From PVC group bacterium (lineage in GTDB: Bacteria > Auribacterota > Erginobacteria > Erginobacterales > Erginobacteraceae): 35,239 nucleotides of DNA. Each line of letters begins with the position of its first letter. Position 1 is the first letter of the stretch. Below the pieces are notes generated by a model, which made no database searches, was not told the origin of the DNA, and saw only the letters and a program-made list of their open reading frames with translations. The stretch lies in the NCBI GenBank assembly GCA_003561965.1, contig PWXJ01000033.1, positions 1 to 35,239 of the forward strand. Direction: 5' to 3'. Shown piece by piece: positions 8,423-16,717 of this stretch. Both the position numbers and the translations under genes were made by a program.

Positions 8423-9161
8423 GGTCGGGCTGACGGAGGAAGAACTGGCGGACCCGGGGATGATCGGAGGATTCGGCTTCCTCGAGAGTTCCGATAAAGA
8501 TAATTTTGCCCCCGTCGAGCATCAGGATCCGGTCGGCCACGGTCCGGATCGAGTACAGTTCGTGGGTGACCACCACCATTGTCAGGTCCATCAGCCGCCT
8601 CAGTTCAAGAATAACCTGGTCGAGACCGGCTCCGATGACCGGGTCGAGCCCGGCCGAGGGTTCGTCGAAGAAGACCACTTCGGGATCGGCGGCGATCGCC
8701 CGGGCGAAGCCGACCCGCTTCTTCATCCCCCCGGAGAGTTCTTCCGGGTAACGCCGGCCCTGGTCTCCCAGCCCGACCAGGTTCAGCTTCATCCGGGCCA
8801 GGATTCTCCTCTGCTCCCGGTCGCCGATCCCGTACTCCTCCAGGGGGAGGGCGACATTCTCGCCCACGGTCATCGAGTTGAAGAGGGCCCCGCCCTGGAA
8901 GGAGAGCCCGACCCGGTGAAGCAGCCGGCCCAGTTCGTCCTCCTCCATCCTGGTGATGTCCCTCCCCCAGTAGGAGATCGACCCGGAAAGCGGCGGCTGG
9001 AGGCCGACCAGATGTCTCAGCAGCGTCGACTTCCCGCAGCCGGACCCGCCGACCACCACCAGGATCTCCCCGGGGTGGATGTCGAAAGTTATCTCTTCCA
9101 GGATCACGGTCTCGCCGTAACCGGCTTTCAGATCCCGGACCTTGATGATCGGTGATTTCAC
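8400..9161 (-). CDS. mlaF: MlaF-like ABC ATPase of phospholipid transport
   Basis: The 253-residue ATPase shows Walker A GGSGCGKST (38-46), the signature ELSGGMKKR (about 141-149), Walker B VVFFDE (162-167) and the H-loop histidine at about 200. The sequence around GLSFQGGALFNSMTVGENVALPL is typical of MlaF/Mkl rather than other ABC ATPases. It powers lipid movement by the MlaE permease. The start is GTG, 10 bp after the mlaE stop. The last six or seven codons and the stop come from a heptamer repeat array, so the C-terminal tail is probably not ancestral. Confidence 0.95.
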   Translation of the reverse strand: MKSPIIKVRDLKAGYGETVILEEITFDIHPGEILVVVGGSGCGKSTLLRHLVGLQPPLSGSISYWGRDITRMEEDELGRLLHRVGLSFQGGALFNSMTVGENVALPLEEYGIGDREQRRILARMKLNLVGLGDQGRRYPEELSGGMKKRVGFARAIAADPEVVFFDEPSAGLDPVIGAGLDQVILELRRLMDLTMVVVTHELYSIRTVADRILMLDGGKIIFIGTLEEAESSDHPRVRQFFLRQPDRGIGNRE

Positions 9162-9171
9162 AATCGCGGTT

Positions 9172-10278
9172 TCAGGTCGTGTAATAAAAGATGGTGGCGA
9201 AGACCATATCGGCGACGATGATCAGGAAGATATCCATCACCACCGCCCGGGTGGTGGCCTTGCCGACCTCGCTGGCTCCGCCCCGGACCCTGAGCCCGTT
9301 ATGACAGCCGACCAGGACGATGATCAGGGCGAAGAAGACCGACTTGACCAGCCCCTGGCTTATGTCTCCCATTGAGACCGCCTGGTGGGTCTGCCACCAC
9401 CAGCGTTCGAAGGTGAAGCCGAGCGAGAAGATCCCGAGGGCAAAACCTCCCGCCACCCCGGAAAGAAACCCGAGGATGGTCAGGATCGGCATCGAGACCA
9501 GGATGGCCAGGATCTTCGGAGCGACCAGGAATCGGGAGACCGACAGTCCCATCCCCTTCAGGGCGTCGATCTCCTCCGAGACCTTCATCGTCGCCAGCTC
9601 GGCGGTGACCGCCGCCCCGGTCCGGGCGGAGACCACGATCCCGGTCATCACCGCGGCCAGTTCCCGGGCGAAGCCGATCACCACCCCGCTGGCGACCAGG
9701 ATCTCCATCCCGAAGAGCCGCAGCTGGGCCGCCGAGAGCATCGCGATCACCAGCCCGAGGAGGAAGTTGATCAGGCAGACGATCCCGATCGCCGAGGAGC
9801 CCATCGCCTGGATCTCGTCGAGCAGCCCCTTCCAGCGGACCCCCTTCCCTTCCAGGGGAGCGATAAACGACCAGTAGAGGGCGTCGACCACCAGGCCCAG
9901 AGCCTGGCGGAACTCTTCCCAGACCGTCAGCCCCCTGTCCCCCATACGTTCCAGGAAACCGGGACGGGGGGAAGGAGGAGGGAGGGGCTCGAAGTTGGGC
10001 CGCATCAGTTCGAGCAGTTCGGCCGGGCGGCCCGCGGCCCCGACCAGTTTCACCTCGGCCCCGGCCGCCTTCCCCGCCCGGACTGCCCGGATCAGCCAGG
10101 CGCAGCCGGGGCTGTCCAGTTCTTCCAGCCCGGCCAGGTCGATCCGGATCTCCCGGTTGCCCCGGGAAATCATCTCGCCGACATCTCTCAGAAGGGTCCG
10201 GCCCAGTTCGTCGGTCAGCGGTTTACGGATGGGAACGATCACGGACCCGCCGGATTCTAAGCGGACGGAATTGGTCAT
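9172..10278 (-). CDS. mlaE: STAS-MlaE fusion, permease of the phospholipid transporter
   Basis: The 368-residue protein has an N-terminal STAS domain (about 1-95; IRIDLAGLEELDSPGCAWLI), equivalent to the separate MlaB subunit. It is followed by an MlaE/YrbE permease domain (about 120-368) with the hallmarks GLVIAMLSAAQLR, ARELAAVMTGIVVSARTG and EIDALKGMG. The fusion replaces mlaB. Together with MlaF and MlaD it would form the inner-membrane MCE transporter that moves phospholipid between the membranes. It is the first gene of the mla block, 196 bp downstream of the RND pump gene. Confidence 0.93.
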   Translation of the reverse strand: MTNSVRLESGGSVIVPIRKPLTDELGRTLLRDVGEMISRGNREIRIDLAGLEELDSPGCAWLIRAVRAGKAAGAEVKLVGAAGRPAELLELMRPNFEPLPPPSPRPGFLERMGDRGLTVWEEFRQALGLVVDALYWSFIAPLEGKGVRWKGLLDEIQAMGSSAIGIVCLINFLLGLVIAMLSAAQLRLFGMEILVASGVVIGFARELAAVMTGIVVSARTGAAVTAELATMKVSEEIDALKGMGLSVSRFLVAPKILAILVSMPILTILGFLSGVAGGFALGIFSLGFTFERWWWQTHQAVSMGDISQGLVKSVFFALIIVLVGCHNGLRVRGGASEVGKATTRAVVMDIFLIIVADMVFATIFYYTT

Positions 10279-10474
10279 ATAATTCCGGAGACACGATATC
10301 TAATTGTGGCGGCGAAGGTCGGGACAGGCAGTCATCCCGGCGCCGACCAAGTAAAAATTATCACGAAAACTCTCTTGAAACTTTGAGGAATTGCCGGCGG
10401 AAGAAGGCAAGATTGATCTTAATATCTACGGGAGAATCGTACTGCTGGAGTGAGATACCCCCGGAGGTCTGGAA
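10279..10474 (-). promoter_or_regulatory. Leader region of the mla block, weak promoter candidate
   Basis: This is the longest gene-free gap in the window (196 bp). It contains an AT-rich patch with the -10-like GATAAT (plus-strand attatc, 10357-10362) about 80 nt before mlaE, without a good -35 box. A bulged hairpin with GGTC/GACC and GGGA/TCCC arms lies at about 10318-10349. The evidence is only suggestive. Confidence 0.28.
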
Positions 10475-13400
10475 TTAAGTATTGTCTCCCTGTAATTCCT
10501 CCTTCTCCATCCGGATCCGGCAGGCCTCGGAGCGGGTCAGCTCGAAACGGTCGAGGACTTTTTCCTGAACCACCTGCATATAGAGGAAGATCCCGGGGGT
10601 GATGAAGAGGGTGACCACCTGGGCGAAGGCCAGCCCGCCGACGATCAGCAGCCCCAGGGGGCGGCGGGCGGCAGCGTCGGCCCCCAGCCCGATGGCGATC
10701 GGGAGCGCCCCCATAATGGTCGAGCCGCCGGTCATCAGGATCGGGCGGAAGCGGGTCAGGCAGGCGTCGTAAATGGAATCGAAGGCGTTCTTCCCTTCCT
10801 CCATATTCTGCTTGGCAAAGTCGACCATCATAATCCCGTTCTTGGAGACGATCCCCAGGAGCATAAACATCCCGATGTAGGCGTAGAGCGAGAGCTCGGA
10901 ACCGAAGATGTAGAGGGTGAAGAGCCCCCCGACCGCCGCCGGGGGCAGGGTGGTCAGCACGGTGAAGGGGTGGATGTAACTCTCGTAGAGGATGCCGAGG
11001 ATCACGTACATAATGAAGACCGAGACCAGCATCAGGACGGCCAGGCTGTGGACCGCCTCCTCGAACTCCTGGGCCGTCCCCTGGGTCAACCCCCCCACCT
11101 CGGGGGGAACGATTTCACCGGCCAGGTTCTTGAGGGCGGCGGTGGCGTCGCCCAGGGCCACCCCCTCGGCCAGGTTGTAGGAGATGGTGGCGGCGTTGAG
11201 CTGGTTGTAGTGGGGGACGTTGGAGGGGGCGACCGTCTCCTCCCAGCGGGCGACCGCCGCCAGGGGGACCAGCTTCCCGCTGACCGGGGAACGGACGTGG
11301 ACCCGGGAGAGGTCCCGGGGCCGGCGGCGGAACCGGTCGTCGAGGGAGAGGATCACCCAGTACTGGTCGATATCGGTCAGGTAGGTGGTGGCCTGTCCCT
11401 TGGCGAAGGCCAGGGCCAATGTGTTCTCGATGTCGGCCGCGGTGATCCCCAGGTAGGAGGCCCGGTCGCGGAGGAGCTCGACGTTGACCTGGGGGAGGTC
11501 GATCTTGACGCTGTTCTGGACCCCGGCGAAGTAGGGCAGTTCCTTCATCCGCTCTTCCAGCTCCAGGGCCGCCGCGTAAACCTTATCCTTGTCCTCCCCG
11601 GTCAGGACGTAGGAATACATACTCCCCAGGGCGGTGGTCTCGGCCCCGGCGCTGAGCAGCAACGAGGGCATCGGCATCAGGAATACCATCCCCAGGTGAG
11701 CTACCGATTCCAGGGACTGGTTGATCTCCGCCACCACCCGCTCGATCGGGGGGCGGACGGCGGGCGGTTTCAGGGTGGCGATCACCATCCCGGTGGACTG
11801 GTCGGCCCCGGTCTGGACCCCGGTGACGGTGAAGAGGTCCTCGATCGCCGGGTTGGTCAGGACCACCCGGTTGAGCTCGTCCTGGAAATATTGAATCTGC
11901 TCGGAGGAAGTCCCCTGGAGGGCGAGAAACTGTCCGTAGAGGAGGCCGCTGTCGCCGATCGGCATAAAGGTCTTGGGGAGGACGGCAAAGAAGTAGACGA
12001 TCCCGGCCAGGCAGGCCAACCAGCCGAGCACGGAGAAGTACTTCCGCTTCAGGACCCAGAGGAGGAGCCTACCGTAAAACCCCCGGACCGACCCGATAAT
12101 CCGGTCGGCCAGCTTCTCCATCCGGGTCTTGACCGACTTGCCCCCTTTCAGGACCCGGGCGCACATCATCGGGGAGAGGGTGAGGGCGACCACGGTGGAG
12201 ACGGCGACGGCGATGATCACGGTCAGGGCGAACTCCCGGAAGTTCCTCCCCACCACCCCGGCCATAAAGACCAGGGGGATGAAGACAACCATCAGGGCGA
12301 CCGAGGTGGAGATCACCGTCCCGGTGATCTCCTCCATACTCCTGATCGCCGCCCCCAGGGGCTTCATCCCCGCCTGGACGTGGCGGACGGTGTTCTCCAG
12401 GACCACGATGGCGTCGTCGACCAGGAAGCCGATCGAGAGGGTGAGGGCCATCAGGGAGAGGTTGTCGAGGCTGAAGCCGGCGAAGAGCATCACCAGGAAG
12501 GTCCCGAAGAGGGTGACCGGGAGGACGGTGGCCGGGACGGCGGTATCGGAAGCCCGGCCGAGGAAGAGAAAGATGATCAGGACCACCAGGACCAGGGCGA
12601 TCACGATCGTGGTCTTGACGTCGAAGATCGACTCGGAGATCTGGATCGCCTGGTCGTAGAAGATCGAGGTCCGGATCGACCCGGGCAGGGTGGGCTCGAT
12701 CTCCTCCAGCAGCTTCCTCACCTCCCGGGAGAGGGCCACGGTGTTGGCCCCGGCCGAACGGGTGGCGGCCACGATCACCGCCCCGGTCCGCATCCCTTCC
12801 TCCGGGCTCCCGAAGGTGATGTTGACCACGTCGCTGGAGAGGCTGTCGATCGCCCGGCCGACGTCCCGGATCCTCACCGGCCCCCGGTCCCGGTAGGCGA
12901 CGATGATCTCCTCGTACTCGGAGGGCCGGGTCAGCTGTCCCTTCGGCTCGATAGCGAACGCGTGGTAACGGCCGCTGAGGTCCCCGCCCGGGGTGGTGAC
13001 GGTGGCCTGATTGAGGGCTCCATAAACCTGGTCAAGCCCGAGATCGAGGGCGGCCAGCTTCTCCGGGTCGACCAGGATCCGGATCGCCCGCTTGGCCCCG
13101 TAGATGTTGACCTTGGCGATCCCCGAGATCATATTTATCCGCTGGCCGATCGAGCGGTGAGCGTAATCGTAAAGGTCGCCGCTGGTCATCGTCTCCGACT
13201 CGACCATTATGTAGATGATCGGCTGGTCGGAAGGGTTGAACTTGTCGTAGATCGGGGGCATCGGCAGCGGGGGGAGGTTGCCCTGGGCCCGGGTGATCGC
13301 CGCCTGGACGTCGGGGGCGGCCAGGTCGACGTCCTTGTCGAGGTCGAAGGTCAAAGAGATGGTGGTGATCCCCGGCTTGTTGTCGGAGAAGATGGTCTGG

Positions 13401-13630
13401 AGGCCGGGGATCTGCATACACTCCTCCTCCAGGGGGGAGGCCACGGCCGAGGCCATCAGTTCCGGGCTGGCCCCGGGATAGAGGGCGGTGATGGTGATCA
13501 CCGGGTAGTCGACCGAGGGGAGGTCGCTGATCGGCAGCTGGGTGTAGGCGACAAAGCCGCCCAGCAGCAGGCTGATCGTGATCAGGACGGTCATCACCGG
13601 CCGGCGGATGAATTTTTCCGAGAACGCCAT
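10475..13630 (-). CDS. RND multidrug efflux pump (HAE1 family, AcrB/MdtB-C-like)
   Basis: The 1051-residue protein has the normal length and twofold layout of HAE1 pumps. It starts with FIRRPVMTVLITISLLLGG (TM1) followed by QLPISDLPSVDYP. The proton-relay aspartates lie in TM4 (Asp405-Asp406 in SIGFLVDDAIVVLEN), and the C-terminal half carries GIVSKNGIMMVDFA. The inner-membrane pump exports drugs or other amphiphiles with the adjacent fusion protein and outer-membrane factor; substrates cannot be inferred. It follows the fusion-protein gene across a 164-bp repeat-rich gap. The AGGA ribosome-binding site lies in a small hairpin just before the ATG. Confidence 0.95.
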   Translation of the reverse strand: MAFSEKFIRRPVMTVLITISLLLGGFVAYTQLPISDLPSVDYPVITITALYPGASPELMASAVASPLEEECMQIPGLQTIFSDNKPGITTISLTFDLDKDVDLAAPDVQAAITRAQGNLPPLPMPPIYDKFNPSDQPIIYIMVESETMTSGDLYDYAHRSIGQRINMISGIAKVNIYGAKRAIRILVDPEKLAALDLGLDQVYGALNQATVTTPGGDLSGRYHAFAIEPKGQLTRPSEYEEIIVAYRDRGPVRIRDVGRAIDSLSSDVVNITFGSPEEGMRTGAVIVAATRSAGANTVALSREVRKLLEEIEPTLPGSIRTSIFYDQAIQISESIFDVKTTIVIALVLVVLIIFLFLGRASDTAVPATVLPVTLFGTFLVMLFAGFSLDNLSLMALTLSIGFLVDDAIVVLENTVRHVQAGMKPLGAAIRSMEEITGTVISTSVALMVVFIPLVFMAGVVGRNFREFALTVIIAVAVSTVVALTLSPMMCARVLKGGKSVKTRMEKLADRIIGSVRGFYGRLLLWVLKRKYFSVLGWLACLAGIVYFFAVLPKTFMPIGDSGLLYGQFLALQGTSSEQIQYFQDELNRVVLTNPAIEDLFTVTGVQTGADQSTGMVIATLKPPAVRPPIERVVAEINQSLESVAHLGMVFLMPMPSLLLSAGAETTALGSMYSYVLTGEDKDKVYAAALELEERMKELPYFAGVQNSVKIDLPQVNVELLRDRASYLGITAADIENTLALAFAKGQATTYLTDIDQYWVILSLDDRFRRRPRDLSRVHVRSPVSGKLVPLAAVARWEETVAPSNVPHYNQLNAATISYNLAEGVALGDATAALKNLAGEIVPPEVGGLTQGTAQEFEEAVHSLAVLMLVSVFIMYVILGILYESYIHPFTVLTTLPPAAVGGLFTLYIFGSELSLYAYIGMFMLLGIVSKNGIMMVDFAKQNMEEGKNAFDSIYDACLTRFRPILMTGGSTIMGALPIAIGLGADAAARRPLGLLIVGGLAFAQVVTLFITPGIFLYMQVVQEKVLDRFELTRSEACRIRMEKEELQGDNT

Positions 13631-13635
13631 TTTAT

Positions 13636-13652
13636 TTTTTCCTGCGGAAAAA
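13636..13652 (-). promoter_or_regulatory. Hairpin over the RND ribosome-binding site
   Basis: On the minus strand TTTTTCC-GCA-GGAAAAA is a perfect 7-bp stem with a 3-nt loop. Its 3' arm contains the AGGA that would serve as Shine-Dalgarno sequence for the pump ATG five bases downstream. The stem is mostly A-U, so it would be weak. Confidence 0.4.
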
Positions 13653-13664
13653 CTATCTTAAGAG

Positions 13665-13797
13665 CACTCTGCCCACTGCCTGAATCCGCCATAGCCCGAA
13701 GGGCGACGGCGGAACTGCCCACTGATTACTACTCCCCACTGCCTACTGCCCACTGCCCACTGATTACTACTCCCCACTGCCTACTGCCCACTCCCTA
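13665..13797 (-). repeat. Heptamer array C with a perfect 38-bp tandem duplication and an embedded palindrome
   Basis: The gap between the fusion-protein and pump genes is mostly ACTGCCC/ACTGCCT-type 7-mers. Within it a 38-bp block is perfectly duplicated (13714-13751 and 13752-13789). The TAG stop of the fusion protein (13795-13797) lies at the edge of the array. Confidence 0.92.
13685..13713. repeat. 29-bp REP-like palindrome, copy 2
   Basis: It has the same TCCGCC...GGCGGA element as at 8342-8370, differing at two positions, both transitions. It is inserted inside heptamer array C. Confidence 0.88.
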
Positions 13798-15045
13798 CCT
13801 GGTCTGGGGATTGAAATCCACCGGGATATCCGGGGAGAGGCGGTCGACCCGGCCGGTCCGCTCCAGGTGGGGGGGGTGGCGCCGGGGCGGGGCGGTCCGG
13901 GGCGTGACCGGCCGGTCCTCCGGGTCGAGGATCTGGACCCGGACGCCGGGGGAGAGGCCGAGCTGGCCGAAGGTCACCACCAGCTCCCCCTCCTCCACCC
14001 CCTCATTGATCACCAGGTATTCCTCCTCCATCAGGCCGACCTCGATCTCGTCCCTCAGTTCGGCGGTATTGTCTTCAGCGACCACGAAAAGGTAGAGTCC
14101 CTTCTGGCCGAGCTGAACGGCGGATGCCGGGACCAGGACGGCGTCCGTCTGGGTGTAGAGGATCAACCGGACGGTGACGTACTGGCCGGGCCAGAGCCTC
14201 CGTTCCGGGTTGGGGACCAGGGCCCGCAGGGCGATCGTCCCGGTGGCCTCGTCGACCAGGTTGTCGATCAGTTTCAGCTCCCCCGGATAGGGGGCGGCGG
14301 GGTCGCCGGGCGGGGTGACCTCAACCCGGAGGGAACCTTCGGCCATCCACTTCCGGACCTCGGGGACCCGGATCTCGGGGAGGGTGAAGTCGGCGTAGAG
14401 GGGGTCGATCGACCGGATCCGGACCAGGGTTCCGCTATTGGCGGTGACCACGTTGCCGGGGTCGATCAGGCGCTTCCCCGCCACCCCCGCGGAGGGGGCG
14501 GCGATCGTGCAGTAGCCGAGATCGACCTCGGCCTGCTCCACCAAAGCCCGGTTGAGGGCGACCTGGGCTTCGGCGGCCTCGACCTGGGTCTGGAGAATGT
14601 CGAACTCCTGGCGGGAGATCAACTCCCGGGCCAGCAGAGGTCGGTTCCGTTCGAGGGTCTGCCGTTTCAGCTTCAGGTCCGCCTCGGCGGAGGCCAGGGA
14701 CGCCCGGGCCCGGTCAAGGGCGGCCCGGTACTCCCGGGGGTCGATGGTGAAGAGGAGGTCGCCCTTCTCGATCTCGGTCCCCTCCTCGAAGTGGACCTCG
14801 AGGATCTTCCCGGTCACCTGGGAGACGATATCGACCGAGCGGGGGGAGACCAGGTTGCCGAAGTTCTCCAGGTAGATCGGGACGTCCCGGGTGACGGCGG
14901 CCGCCGCCTGGACCGGACGGGGCGGGATCTCGGGGGCCGGCTGCTCTTTGGCGCAGCCGAACAGCGCCAGGAGAATCGGAGCCAGCGGGAGCAAGAAAGC
15001 CGCCGGGAAGGGCCGGTGGTTCAGGGGATCCGAGAATTTTTTCAT
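13795..15045 (-). CDS. Membrane fusion (periplasmic adaptor) lipoprotein of the RND pump
   Basis: The 416-residue protein is an AcrA/MdtA-type adaptor. I chose the ATG at 15045, preceded by GAGGAAA, over the GTG at 15063. The lipobox LALFGC (Cys31) anchors it to the inner membrane. Then come the first lipoyl half (VDIVSQVTGKILEVHFEEGTEI), a long alpha-hairpin (about 100-170, rich in Ala/Glu/Leu), the second lipoyl half (CTIAAPSAGVAGKRLIDPGN) and beta-barrel and membrane-proximal domains. It bridges the RND pump to the outer-membrane factor encoded just upstream. The C-terminal tail is proline/arginine-rich, and the stop codon sits at the edge of a heptamer array. Confidence 0.93.
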   Translation of the reverse strand: MKKFSDPLNHRPFPAAFLLPLAPILLALFGCAKEQPAPEIPPRPVQAAAAVTRDVPIYLENFGNLVSPRSVDIVSQVTGKILEVHFEEGTEIEKGDLLFTIDPREYRAALDRARASLASAEADLKLKRQTLERNRPLLARELISRQEFDILQTQVEAAEAQVALNRALVEQAEVDLGYCTIAAPSAGVAGKRLIDPGNVVTANSGTLVRIRSIDPLYADFTLPEIRVPEVRKWMAEGSLRVEVTPPGDPAAPYPGELKLIDNLVDEATGTIALRALVPNPERRLWPGQYVTVRLILYTQTDAVLVPASAVQLGQKGLYLFVVAEDNTAELRDEIEVGLMEEEYLVINEGVEEGELVVTFGQLGLSPGVRVQILDPEDRPVTPRTAPPRRHPPHLERTGRVDRLSPDIPVDFNPQTR

Positions 15046-15114
15046 CGGGCGTTTCCTCGTCACTTAGATAGTTGGCGGTAACAATCCGGCCGGAAAACCC
15101 GGACCGGGCATATC

Positions 15115-16575
15115 TTATTCTCCCGCTCCCGGCGGAACGGCCGCCCCCTCCCGGGTCAGGGTCCCGGCGGCGTGGGCCAGTTCGGCCAGGGCGACAAAGA
15201 CGCCCCTTTCCGAGGCGATCAGCTGGCTCCGGGCGGCGGAGAGCGCGGACTGGGACTGGAGGAGGTCGAGGATGCTCTTCAGCCCCGACTCGTATCCTTC
15301 CCGGGCCAATTCGTACGACTCCCGGGCGGAATCGAGAAACGCCCGGCTATAAGTATGTTTCCGGACCGCGGTATTGTAGGCGTAGTAGCGGGTCCAGATC
15401 TCGGCGGCGGCGCCGAGTTCGGCCGCGGCCAGTTCCTCCCGGGCCGCGTCCCGCTCGGCCGCGGCCTGGCGGGCCAGCTCCCGGTCGGCGAAACCGGTGA
15501 AGATATCCCACTTCAGGGCCAGGTAGCCGGTGTAGGAGTAGCTGTCGTCGTAGAGTTCGGGGCCGCGGTTGTAACCGTACCAGAGATGGTCGGCCCTTCC
15601 CCCGAGATTGAGGGAAGGGTAGAGGGCGGAGCGGGCGGCCGAGGCCGCGGACTGACGGGAACGGAGGCCGGCCCGGAGGGCGGCGATATCCGGCCGGAGC
15701 CGGAGCCCATCCTCGACCAGGAGAGCGAGATCGCCCTCCGGCAGCTCGGGGGGGATCTCGGCGTCCGGCCCGGCGATCTCGTATTCGGTCCCGGCGGGGA
15801 AACCGAGCAACCGGGTCAGTTCGGCCCGGGCGGCCTCCAGTCCTCCCCGAGCCTGCTCCAGCCGGTAGAGAGCGTCCTGGTAGGAAGAGCCGGCCTGGAG
15901 CTTGTCCAGTTTCGAGGAGAGACCGGCCTGGAACCTCTCCCGGGCGGCTTCGTCGGCGGTCCGGGCGTCTTCGACGTCCGCCTCGGCGGCCTGGAGAGCG
16001 GCCTCGGCACTGTTCAATCCGTAATAAGCTTTCTGCACTTCCAGAAGCAGATTCTGAAGCGAACGGTTAAAGGAGAAATTGGCGGCCAGCAACGCCTGCC
16101 GGGCCTCCTCGATCCCCCCGGAGACACCGCCGAAGTCGAAAAGCAGATAGGTCAGTTCCAGGGCCGGGCCGTAGGTGAAGACGTCCTGGTCGGCGTCAAT
16201 CCCGAGAACCTCGGTCTGGAGGTTGAAATGATCCCGGCGGTAGTTCACCGAACCGGAGACGCTCAGCCGGGGATAGCGGAGGCTCTCCGCCCGGCCGAGG
16301 CCGGCGGCCGCGGCCCGGGCCTGGTTCCAGGCCTTCCGGGTGGAGGGACTGTTGGCCAGGGCGATATCGACGCACCGGGCCAGGGTCAGGGGTTGAGAGA
16401 GATCGGGCGGCGGCCCCGGGAGCGGTTCCGGATCGCGGGCGGCTTCCCGCCGGGCCCAATCCGGCGGGGTCCAGGGGGAGTCGGGCGCTCCGGGGGGGGC
16501 GACCGACCGGCAGCCCCCGATGAGGAGGGCCAGGCCGAACAGAAGCGCCAGGGCGAGAAAACTCGGTTTGTTCAT
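15115..16575 (-). CDS. TolC/OprM-type outer-membrane factor, lipoprotein
   Basis: The 486-residue protein has a lipobox LLIGGC (Cys22) and then the twofold repeated OEP domain. The first half carries LTLARCVDIALANSPSTRKAW and the second LVEDGLRLRPDIAALRAGLRSRQ, the usual start of each helical-hairpin repeat. It would form the trimeric outer-membrane channel of the efflux system. It is the first gene of the pump operon, 69 bp before the adaptor start. A candidate promoter lies about 70 bp upstream. Confidence 0.93.
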   Translation of the reverse strand: MNKPSFLALALLFGLALLIGGCRSVAPPGAPDSPWTPPDWARREAARDPEPLPGPPPDLSQPLTLARCVDIALANSPSTRKAWNQARAAAAGLGRAESLRYPRLSVSGSVNYRRDHFNLQTEVLGIDADQDVFTYGPALELTYLLFDFGGVSGGIEEARQALLAANFSFNRSLQNLLLEVQKAYYGLNSAEAALQAAEADVEDARTADEAARERFQAGLSSKLDKLQAGSSYQDALYRLEQARGGLEAARAELTRLLGFPAGTEYEIAGPDAEIPPELPEGDLALLVEDGLRLRPDIAALRAGLRSRQSAASAARSALYPSLNLGGRADHLWYGYNRGPELYDDSYSYTGYLALKWDIFTGFADRELARQAAAERDAAREELAAAELGAAAEIWTRYYAYNTAVRKHTYSRAFLDSARESYELAREGYESGLKSILDLLQSQSALSAARSQLIASERGVFVALAELAHAAGTLTREGAAVPPGAGE

Positions 16576-16643
16576 TGTGATTCGGTATCCCCCGGTGGCG
16601 CCGGGCCCGGCCGGTTAATCCGTGAAAGGCAGTTAGAAATCAG

Positions 16644-16671
16644 AGATTAGCAGACAACCGCCCGGTGGCAA
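16644..16671 (-). promoter_or_regulatory. Candidate sigma70-type promoter of the efflux operon
   Basis: On the minus strand TTGCCA (16666-16671) and TAATCT (16644-16649) are separated by 16 bp, about 70 bp before the outer-membrane-factor ATG. The -35 is good (5/6) but the -10 is weak (3/6). Confidence 0.3.
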
Positions 16672-16717
16672 GAAAAAACCGACTCAGAAAAAACCAACTC
16701 AGAAAAAAACCGACTCA
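16672..16717 (-). repeat. Three tandem 15-16-bp T-rich repeats at a gene 3' end
   Basis: Three units of TGAGTCGGTTTTTTC type, one with an extra T and one with a G-to-T change (TGAGTTGG), run directly from the stop of the MmpS-like gene. The TGA that opens the first unit is the stop codon (16715-16717). Each unit ends in a T-run, but there is no hairpin stem before it. Confidence 0.92.

Noticed and set aside
6812-9180. Similar sequences around the GTG starts of PreP and mlaF (AAATCGCGGTCGTGAAA and AAACCGCGATTGTGAAA)
   Set aside because: The resemblance covers only about 15 bp and includes the start codons. It could be chance in such GC-rich DNA, and no third copy was found.
4049-14095. Very long plus-strand ORFs, including 4049-7114 (1021 aa) and 10970-14095 (1041 aa)
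   Set aside because: They are antisense shadows of PreP and of the RND pump/adaptor. Their translations are low-complexity Gly/Pro/Asp/Arg-rich and match no family, as expected opposite GC-rich genes that favour CGG and GCC codons.
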